Shown: piece by piece, positions 7,224 through 13,672 of the stretch
How positions within the stretch are numbered: position 1 is the first letter of the stretch
Layout: every line of letters begins with the position of its first letter
Assembly (NCBI GenBank): GCA_902492065.1
Contig: CABUKE010000002.1
Location: forward strand, 124,001-188,000
Source: an uncultured Eubacteriales bacterium
Lineage (GTDB): Bacteria; Bacillota; Clostridia; UBA1381; UMGS1253
Reading direction: 5' to 3'
DNA length: 64,000 nucleotides
Translations under genes and position numbers: made by a program
The notes under the pieces: model-generated
Databases searched by the model: none
Told to the model about the DNA's origin: nothing
What the model saw: only the letters and a program-made list of their open reading frames with translations

Positions 7224-8519
7224 ATGATTGCAGAATGCCTGAGTATTGGTGCAAATAATCACCTGCATATCGGAGGACTTGATACTGTGGAGCTGGCGAA
7301 ACAGTATGGGACGCCGCTTTATGTGATGGATGAGGACCAAATTCGGAAAAATTGCAGAGTATATAAAGATGCAGTGGACAAGTACTATGCTGGAAACGGC
7401 CTGATTCTGTATGCTTCGAAGGCTTTTTCTTGTATGCAGATTTATCGCATTATGGCGCAGGAGGGGCTTGGAATCGACGTTGTGTCAGGTGGCGAGCTCT
7501 ATACGGCGCTTAAAGCAAAGTTCCCAATGGAGAAAGTATATTTCCACGGCAATAACAAGACAAATGACGAAATTGAGCTTGCGGTAAAGCACGGCGTCGG
7601 CCGAATTGTAGTGGACAATGTGTATGAACTTGGCCGCCTTGATGCAATATCGGCAAAATATAAGAAAAAAACGAAGATTCTGTTCCGAATCAAACCGGGA
7701 ATCGATGCACATACGCATAGCTTTATTCAGACGGGTCAGATTGACTCAAAGTTCGGCGTTGCGCTGGAAACCGGCGAGGCGATGGATATTATTGCGCAGG
7801 CATCGAAGCTGGCAAATGTGGAGGTTGTCGGGGTACACTGCCACATTGGGTCGCAGATTTTTGACCTGGCTCCGTTTGAGCTGGCGGCAAAGGTTATGAC
7901 AAATTTCATGGCGGACGTAAAGGACAAGCTCGGCCTCTCGCTTGATGAGCTGAATCTCGGCGGCGGTTTTGGAATCAAGTATCTGGACTCGCATAATCCA
8001 GTCGAATATGACGCATATATCCGTTCGGTGTCTGAGGTCGTTAAGACAACGGCAAACAACCGCGGAATCAGCGTGCCAAAAATTATCATGGAGCCGGGGC
8101 GCTCTCTGGTTGGTCCGGCGGGAATTACGCTCTATACTGTGGGCGCAGTGAAAGAGATTCCAAATGTGCGCACATACGTCTCGGTGGACGGCGGTATGAC
8201 GGACAATCCGCGCTACATCCTGTATCAGTCGGAATATAGCGTATTGCTGGCGAACCGGGCTGGGGACAAGCCGGTAAAGCCGGTCACCATTGCCGGAAAA
8301 TGCTGCGAGTCGGGCGATTTGCTCGTGGAAGGTGTTATGATGCCGGAGGTTAAAGCCGGCGACACGCTTGCCGTACTGGCAACTGGTGCATACAATTACT
8401 CCATGGCAAGCAATTACAATCGGATTCCGCGCCCACCCGTCGTTATGGTAAGCGGCGGTAAGGCGAAAGTTGCGGTTAAGCGGGAAACGTATGACGATTT
8501 GCTCCGCAATGACGTGTAA
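7224..8519 (+). CDS. lysA: Diaminopimelate decarboxylase
   Basis: This is a 431-residue fold-type III PLP enzyme. YASKAF holds the Schiff-base lysine (about residue 56), HCHIGSQ and GGGFG bind the cofactor phosphate, EPGRSLVG is the conserved PLP loop, and CCESGDLL carries the Cys/Glu that bind substrate across the dimer interface. It converts meso-diaminopimelate to lysine. ATG 7224 is preferred to ATG 7209 because GGAGG (7211-7215) lies 8 bases upstream of it and would be inside the longer version. It is transcribed from its own strong promoter and is followed by a hairpin. Confidence 0.95.
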   Translation: MIAECLSIGANNHLHIGGLDTVELAKQYGTPLYVMDEDQIRKNCRVYKDAVDKYYAGNGLILYASKAFSCMQIYRIMAQEGLGIDVVSGGELYTALKAKFPMEKVYFHGNNKTNDEIELAVKHGVGRIVVDNVYELGRLDAISAKYKKKTKILFRIKPGIDAHTHSFIQTGQIDSKFGVALETGEAMDIIAQASKLANVEVVGVHCHIGSQIFDLAPFELAAKVMTNFMADVKDKLGLSLDELNLGGGFGIKYLDSHNPVEYDAYIRSVSEVVKTTANNRGISVPKIIMEPGRSLVGPAGITLYTVGAVKEIPNVRTYVSVDGGMTDNPRYILYQSEYSVLLANRAGDKPVKPVTIAGKCCESGDLLVEGVMMPEVKAGDTLAVLATGAYNYSMASNYNRIPRPPVVMVSGGKAKVAVKRETYDDLLRNDV

Positions 8520-8536
8520 TGTATTGAATAATGCTG

Positions 8537-8566
8537 ATTCGGCTCTGCATAAGAGCCGAATTCTTA
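8537..8566 (+). terminator. Hairpin after lysA, probable weak terminator
   Basis: ATTCGGCTCT (8537-8546) pairs perfectly with AGAGCCGAAT (8552-8561) with a 5-base loop. Only a short, interrupted T stretch follows, so termination may be partial. Confidence 0.55.
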
Positions 8567-8594
8567 TAGCTGTGCAGGAAAGGACGGGAAACGT

Positions 8595-9548
8595 TTGCGA
8601 ATCGGCAGCTTTGAAACGGAAAACAATATCTTTTTAGCGCCGATGGCGGGCGTGACTGATTCGGCTTTCCGCCGGATATGCCGCCGGTACGGCTGCGGCA
8701 TGGTCTACACGGAGATGGTGAGTGCAAAGGCGCTCTACTACGGTGACAAAAAAACGGCGCGGATGCTCACTGTCCATGAGGAAGAAAAGCCCTTTGCCGT
8801 CCAAATCTTTGGCAAAGAGCCGGAGATTATGGCGCAGATTGCGCCGGAGGCGGTGCGCACTGGGGCAAGTATTCTCGATATCAACATGGGCTGCCCGGCC
8901 CCGAAAATCGTCAAAAACGGTGAGGGTTCCGCGCTTATGCAAAATCCTGACCTTGTGTTTCAGATTGTTTCCGCTGTGGTGGGCACAAGTCCGGTGCCTG
9001 TAACCGTAAAAATCCGGAAAGGGTTTGACGAGGCGCATTGCAATGCTGTAGAGATTGCAAAGGCGGCACAGGAGGGCGGCGCGGCAGCAGTAACGGTACA
9101 TGGCCGCACACGCGAACAGTATTACAGCGGTAAGGCCGATTGGGATATCATTGGCAAAGTAAAAGCTGCGCTGCGTATCCCGGTCATTGGAAATGGGGAT
9201 ATCTTTTGCGCGCAGGATGCGCTGGATATGTTTGCCTATACGGGGTGCGATGCCGTCATGGTCGGGCGGGGCGCACAGGGCAATCCGTTTCTGTTTCAGC
9301 AGATTGCTGAGCTTATGCAAGAGGGAACTGCTGAATACCGGCCGACACTGAAAGAAAAGGTCAATACCATGCTGTGCCAGCTTGCCATGATGATAGAGGA
9401 GAAAGGGGAGTACACCGCTGTGCAGGAGGCACGCAAACATGCGGCGTGGTATCTCAAAGGGGAAAAACATTCTGCTGCAGTGCGCGGCGCGGTAAACAGC
9501 GCGAAGGATGCGGAAGAATTGAAAAATATATTGCAAAGCATTTTATAA
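8595..9548 (+). CDS. dusB: tRNA-dihydrouridine synthase (DusB-type)
   Basis: This is a 317-residue FMN TIM-barrel enzyme. MAGVTDSAFR starts the barrel, INMGCPAPKIVKNGEG contains the catalytic Cys in the NMGCP motif, VKIRKGFD and VHGRTREQYY are the conserved strands, and IGNGDI with VGRGAQGNPFLF binds the flavin phosphate. It reduces uridine to dihydrouridine in the tRNA D-loop. The start is TTG 8595 with only a moderate purine-rich site (GGACGGGAA) upstream; no better start is available. The guaB promoter lies inside the last codons. Confidence 0.93.
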   Translation: MRIGSFETENNIFLAPMAGVTDSAFRRICRRYGCGMVYTEMVSAKALYYGDKKTARMLTVHEEEKPFAVQIFGKEPEIMAQIAPEAVRTGASILDINMGCPAPKIVKNGEGSALMQNPDLVFQIVSAVVGTSPVPVTVKIRKGFDEAHCNAVEIAKAAQEGGAAAVTVHGRTREQYYSGKADWDIIGKVKAALRIPVIGNGDIFCAQDALDMFAYTGCDAVMVGRGAQGNPFLFQQIAELMQEGTAEYRPTLKEKVNTMLCQLAMMIEEKGEYTAVQEARKHAAWYLKGEKHSAAVRGAVNSAKDAEELKNILQSIL

Positions 9549-9559
9549 TGTGCTATAAT
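9531..9559 (+). promoter_or_regulatory. Promoter of guaB, inside the end of dusB
   Basis: TTGCAA (9531-9536), 17-base spacer, then TATAAT (9554-9559) with TG at 9551-9552, an extended -10. It overlaps the final codons and stop of dusB. Confidence 0.8.
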
Positions 9560-9603
9560 AGAAAAAATTATCAACCGGACATAGAAAGAAAGGGGTTTGT
9601 GTA

Positions 9604-11049
9604 ATGAATATTGTAGAAGGCTTGACATTTGACGACGTGCTATTGATTCCGCAGAAATCCGAGGTTATTCCGCGTGACATTGACTTGACAACGCATTTGA
9701 CGCAGAAGATTCAGCTCAACATCCCGCTGATGAGCGCGGCGATGGATACCGTAACGGAAGCGCCGCTTGCGATTGCGATTGCACGCGAGGGCGGTATCGG
9801 TATTATTCACAAGAATATGTCGATTGAGCAGCAGAAGATTGAAGTGGATAAGGTAAAGCGTTCCGAGCACGGCGTCATTGTTGACCCGTTCTACCTTGCG
9901 CCGGATAACACACTCAAAGATGCAGACAATCTGATGGGAAAATATAAAATTTCCGGCGTGCCGATTACGGAAAACGGCAAGTTGGTCGGCATTATCACAA
10001 ACCGCGACCTTCGTTTTGAAACGGATTACTCCAAGCCGATTCATATGGCGATGACGAAGGATAACCTCATTACTGCGCCGGAGGGGACAACACTTGATGA
10101 AGCGCAGGAAATCCTTCGCAAACACAAGATCGAAAAACTTCCAATTGTGGACAAGGACGGTATGCTCAAAGGGCTTATCACAATCAAGGACATTGAGAAG
10201 GCTGTTCGCTATCCGTCGTCTGCACGCGACGAAAATGGTCGGCTTCTTGCCGGTGCGGCAATCGGCGTTACGGCGGACGTGCTGGACCGGGTAGAGGCGC
10301 TCAACAGCGCCAATGTTGACGTTGTGGTACTTGACTCAGCGCATGGGCATTCGCAGAACATCATTAATACTTTGAAAAAAGTCCGCGAGGCGTTCCCGCA
10401 TTTGCAGATTATTGCTGGAAATGTCGCGACGGCGGAGGCAACGCTTGCATTGATTGAGGCGGGCGCAGACGCGGTCAAGGTCGGAATTGGTCCGGGGTCG
10501 ATTTGTACGACGCGTATCGTAGCCGGTATCGGCGTGCCGCAGGTAACGGCGGTGTATGAGTCTGCCAAAGTTGCAAAGAAATACAATATTCCGATTATTG
10601 CAGATGGCGGTATCAAGTATTCCGGCGACCTGACAAAGGCAGTCGCAGCCGGTGCGGACGTTATTATGATAGGCAGCCTGTTTGCCGGGTGTGAGGAAAG
10701 CCCAGGCGAGTTCGAGCTCTATCAGGGACGCCGCTTCAAGGTATACCGCGGCATGGGCTCCATTGGTGCAATGAACGACGGCAGCAAGGACCGCTACTTC
10801 CAGCAGGATGCGAAAAAGCTTGTTCCGGAAGGTGTAGAGGGCCGCGTGGAGTACACGGGCGTGCTGTCGGATACGGTGTACCAGCTTTTGGGCGGCCTGC
10901 GTTCCGGTATGGGGTATTGCGGGACGCGTACGATTCCGGAGCTGAAGGAGAATGGAAAGTTTATCCGCATTACAGGTGCAGGACTCAAAGAGAGCCATCC
11001 GCACGATATTCAGATTACGAAAGAAGCGCCCAACTATACGGTGAAATAA
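9604..11049 (+). CDS. guaB: IMP dehydrogenase
   Basis: This is a 481-residue enzyme of usual length. The catalytic barrel is split by two CBS domains at about residues 95-205. The active-site loop GPGSICTTRIV carries the nucleophilic Cys, GGIKYSGD and GMGSIGAM bind the IMP phosphate, and the mobile flap near EGRVEYTG follows. It oxidises IMP to XMP with NAD+, the committed step to guanine nucleotides. It has its own promoter and a strong terminator, so it is a single-gene unit. ATG 9604 follows AAAGGGG. Confidence 0.97.
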   Translation: MNIVEGLTFDDVLLIPQKSEVIPRDIDLTTHLTQKIQLNIPLMSAAMDTVTEAPLAIAIAREGGIGIIHKNMSIEQQKIEVDKVKRSEHGVIVDPFYLAPDNTLKDADNLMGKYKISGVPITENGKLVGIITNRDLRFETDYSKPIHMAMTKDNLITAPEGTTLDEAQEILRKHKIEKLPIVDKDGMLKGLITIKDIEKAVRYPSSARDENGRLLAGAAIGVTADVLDRVEALNSANVDVVVLDSAHGHSQNIINTLKKVREAFPHLQIIAGNVATAEATLALIEAGADAVKVGIGPGSICTTRIVAGIGVPQVTAVYESAKVAKKYNIPIIADGGIKYSGDLTKAVAAGADVIMIGSLFAGCEESPGEFELYQGRRFKVYRGMGSIGAMNDGSKDRYFQQDAKKLVPEGVEGRVEYTGVLSDTVYQLLGGLRSGMGYCGTRTIPELKENGKFIRITGAGLKESHPHDIQITKEAPNYTVK

Positions 11050-11065
11050 AAATAGCAGCAAGTAA

Positions 11066-11097
11066 CGGCACGGGATGTCTTCCGTGCCGGTTTTTTT
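11066..11097 (+). terminator. Intrinsic terminator after guaB
   Basis: CGGCACGG (11066-11073) pairs with CCGTGCCG (11082-11089), followed by a run of seven T at 11091-11097. Confidence 0.92.
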
Positions 11098-11107
11098 GAG
11101 GAAACAC

Positions 11108-11121
11108 CAAACAAATGTTTG
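11108..11121 (+). promoter_or_regulatory. LexA (SOS) box upstream of uvrB
   Basis: CAAACAAATGTTTG matches the Firmicute LexA consensus CGAACRNRYGTTYG at every defined position except the second base. It lies 10 bases before a TATAAT at 11132-11137, where bound repressor would cover the -35 region. uvrB is an SOS gene in Bacillus, which supports the call. Binding itself is inferred. Confidence 0.65.
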
Positions 11122-11181
11122 CGATTTACATTATAATATGTTACAATAATAAACAAACATATATGCGGTTATCAAAACTGA

Positions 11182-11194
11182 CTGTTTGAAACAG
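11182..11194 (+). repeat. Perfect 13-base palindrome in the uvrB upstream region
   Basis: CTGTTT-G-AAACAG is a perfect inverted repeat between the LexA-like box and the proximal uvrB promoter. It looks like an operator half-site pair but matches no regulator I recognise. The same CTGTTT/AAACAG half-sites recur, with a 6-base gap, in the dnaJ leader at 37400-37417. Confidence 0.4.
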
Positions 11195-11238
11195 GATAAG
11201 CTGGATAATTTTTGTTCTAATTTATTTATGTTAAGTCC

Positions 11239-11267
11239 TTTTCATAGCCGCGCTAATGTGCTATAAT
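11239..11267 (+). promoter_or_regulatory. Proximal promoter of uvrB (extended -10)
   Basis: TGCTATAAT with the hexamer at 11262-11267 is an extended -10; a weak -35 TTTTCA (11239-11244) lies 17 bases upstream. A start point 7 bases downstream would fall at about 11274, at the GTG 11275 and just before the ATG 11284, so the mRNA would be leaderless or almost so. No Shine-Dalgarno is seen before uvrB. Confidence 0.65.
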
Positions 11268-11283
11268 ATTATGGGTGATTTTT

Positions 11284-13248
11284 ATGAACCGATTTCAGGT
11301 AGTATCTGACTATATGCCAAAAGGCGATCAGCCAAAGGCGATTGACGCGCTTTCCTACGGCATACAGCATGAATATAAAGGCCAGACTTTATTGGGCGTT
11401 ACCGGCTCCGGTAAGACGTTTACCATCGCAAATACCATTGCAAAGGTGAACAAGCCGACGCTCGTCCTGGCGCACAACAAGACGCTTGCCGCGCAGCTTT
11501 GCAGCGAGTTTAAAGAGTTTTTTCCAAACAGCGCGGTCGAGTTTTTTGTTTCTTACTACGACTATTACCAGCCGGAGGCGTATATTCCGTATACGGATAC
11601 GTATATTGAGAAGGACGCTTCGATCAATGAAGAAATCGATAAGCTCCGGCACAGTGCGACGGCGGCCCTGTTTGAGCGCAAGGACGTTATCATTGTTGCC
11701 AGCGTATCGTGCATTTACGGATTGGGCGACCCGATCGACTATAACAATATGGTCGTATCGCTGCGCGTCGGCATGCGCAAGGACCGTGACGAGGTTCTGC
11801 GTAAGCTGATTGAAATGCAGTACGAGCGCAACGACATTGACTTTTCGAGAAATAAATTCCGCGTGCGCGGCGACGTGGTCGAGATTTTCCCGTCAAACCA
11901 GAGTGAAAACGCAATCCGCGTCGAGTTTTTCGACGACGAAGTGGAGCGCATTTCTGAAATCAACGCGCTGACGGGCGAAATCGTCGGCCTGCGTGAGCAT
12001 GTTGTAATTTTTGCCGCGTCCCACTACGTCACGACGCGCGATAAGATGGAACGTGCAATCAGCGGCATTGAGGCGGAGCTGGACGAACGGGTGGCCTATT
12101 TTGAGAGCCAGAACAAACTCGTCGAGGCACAGCGGATTGCACAGCGCACAAAATACGACATTGAGATGATGCGTGAGGTGGGCTTCTGTTCCGGCATTGA
12201 GAATTATTCGCGCCATATCAGCGGGCGTGCGCCGGGTAGCGCGCCGTTTACGCTGATGGACTATTTCCCGGAGGACTATTTGCTCGTGATTGACGAGTCG
12301 CACGTGACGATTCCGCAGGTGCGGGCTATGTACGCGGGCGACCGTTCGCGCAAAGAGGCGCTGGTCGAGTATGGCTTCCGGCTTCCGTCCGCATTTGACA
12401 ACCGGCCGCTCTGCTTTGATGAGTTTGAGGAACGAATCAACCAGGTTGTCTTTGTGTCGGCTACGCCAGCGCAGTACGAGCGCGACCATTCGGCGCAGAT
12501 TGTCGAGCAGGTGATTCGCCCGACGGGATTGCTCGACCCGGAGATTTTTGTCCGTCCGGTCAAGCACCAGGTCGACGACTTGGTGGAGGAAATCCACAAA
12601 CGCACGGAAAAGAACGAGCGCGTGCTCGTCACGACGCTGACCAAGCGTATGGCGGAGGATTTGACCGACTATCTGGAGGATTTGGACATCAAGGTGCGGT
12701 ATATGCACTCCGATGTGCATACGATTGAGCGTATGGAGATTATCAAGGATTTGCGCGAGGGCGTGTTTGACGTTTTGGTTGGCATCAACCTACTGCGCGA
12801 GGGGCTTGACCTGCCGGAGGTGTCGCTCGTGGCGATTCTTGACGCGGACAAGGAAGGCTTTCTGCGCAACGAAACATCGCTTATTCAGACGATCGGCCGC
12901 GCGGCGCGGAACGCGGAGGGACAGGTTATCATGTATGCCGACCGGGTAACGGACTCCATGCAGCGTGCCATTGACGAAACAAACCGCCGTCGCAAGCTGC
13001 AAAAGGACTTTAACGATGCGCACGGAATTGTGCCGACCACAATCAAGAAGTCCATCCGTGAGGTAATTGAAGCAACAAAGCAGGTAGAAGTAGAAGAGGA
13101 AAAAACGGCGATAAAGATCGACCCGGTGAACACAGAGCTGACGATCCTGAAGCTGACCGACCAGATGAACGAGGCTGCGCGGCGGCTTGACTTTGAGCAG
13201 GCGGCAAAGCTGCGCGATAAAATTAAAAAACTGAGAGATGAGGTTTGA
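11284..13248 (+). CDS. uvrB: Excinuclease ABC subunit B
   Basis: This is a 654-residue superfamily 2 helicase-fold protein of normal length. GVTGSGKTFT is Walker A, the beta-hairpin follows with YYDYYQPEAY, VIDESH is the DEAD-like motif, and ATPAQYERDH, INLLREGLDLPEVSLV and QTIGRAARN are the later helicase motifs. The C-terminal UVR domain (LTDQMNEAARRLDFEQAAKL) binds UvrA and UvrC. It verifies damage and loads UvrC in nucleotide excision repair. ATG 11284 gives the family N-terminus; the GTG at 11275 would add three residues. It is probably SOS controlled through the box at 11108. The stop overlaps the next gene. Confidence 0.96.
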   Translation: MNRFQVVSDYMPKGDQPKAIDALSYGIQHEYKGQTLLGVTGSGKTFTIANTIAKVNKPTLVLAHNKTLAAQLCSEFKEFFPNSAVEFFVSYYDYYQPEAYIPYTDTYIEKDASINEEIDKLRHSATAALFERKDVIIVASVSCIYGLGDPIDYNNMVVSLRVGMRKDRDEVLRKLIEMQYERNDIDFSRNKFRVRGDVVEIFPSNQSENAIRVEFFDDEVERISEINALTGEIVGLREHVVIFAASHYVTTRDKMERAISGIEAELDERVAYFESQNKLVEAQRIAQRTKYDIEMMREVGFCSGIENYSRHISGRAPGSAPFTLMDYFPEDYLLVIDESHVTIPQVRAMYAGDRSRKEALVEYGFRLPSAFDNRPLCFDEFEERINQVVFVSATPAQYERDHSAQIVEQVIRPTGLLDPEIFVRPVKHQVDDLVEEIHKRTEKNERVLVTTLTKRMAEDLTDYLEDLDIKVRYMHSDVHTIERMEIIKDLREGVFDVLVGINLLREGLDLPEVSLVAILDADKEGFLRNETSLIQTIGRAARNAEGQVIMYADRVTDSMQRAIDETNRRRKLQKDFNDAHGIVPTTIKKSIREVIEATKQVEVEEEKTAIKIDPVNTELTILKLTDQMNEAARRLDFEQAAKLRDKIKKLRDEV

Positions 13249-13645
13249 GGAGATGTTTGAACAAAAGAACAGAGATGCGGTCATTGAGTTTCTGCGCCAG
13301 CAGCTCGACCCGGTGTTTATCTATTTTGCAGACCATACAGTCACAGAAAATATATTTGACGTTGCATATTATTCCGAAGTAACGACCGACGAGTACACTA
13401 CCTGCCTGCTGGAGAATAAAGTTTCCGAGCTTTTGGGCGTTGAGGTGGAGCTCAACAATCTGCGCGAATGTGACATGCAGTTTGCAGGGGAGATTATATC
13501 GGATGGAAGCGTCGTATATTGCAAAAGCGAACTGGAAAAAAGCCGGTTTTTAAACAGCCTTGCGCGGGAATTTGAGTCCATGCGGCTTAGCCGCGCTATG
13601 CTGATTAACCGAATCAATGAATGTGAAAGCATGTATGAACAATAA
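13238..13645 (+). CDS. Degenerate MNT-type nucleotidyltransferase-fold protein, function unknown
   Basis: This is a 135-residue soluble protein overlapping the end of uvrB by 11 bases (ATG 13238); ATG 13253 is an alternative, but its GAGG is too close. The plan resembles minimal nucleotidyltransferases: an N-terminal helix, a strand (DPVFIYFADH) where GSxARG is expected, then FDVAYYSE where the metal-binding SDxDLAV should be. A segment like LLGVEVELNNL follows, then IISDGSVVYCKSELEKSRF. The Gly-Ser and second Asp of the catalytic site are absent, so it is probably not an active transferase. It sits 27 bases before uvrA and is cotranscribed with the excision-repair genes. The fold call is inferred from pattern alone. 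Confidence 0.55.
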   Translation: MRFEEMFEQKNRDAVIEFLRQQLDPVFIYFADHTVTENIFDVAYYSEVTTDEYTTCLLENKVSELLGVEVELNNLRECDMQFAGEIISDGSVVYCKSELEKSRFLNSLAREFESMRLSRAMLINRINECESMYEQ

Positions 13646-13672
13646 AGCAGAGTAAAACAGAGGGAGAAAACG

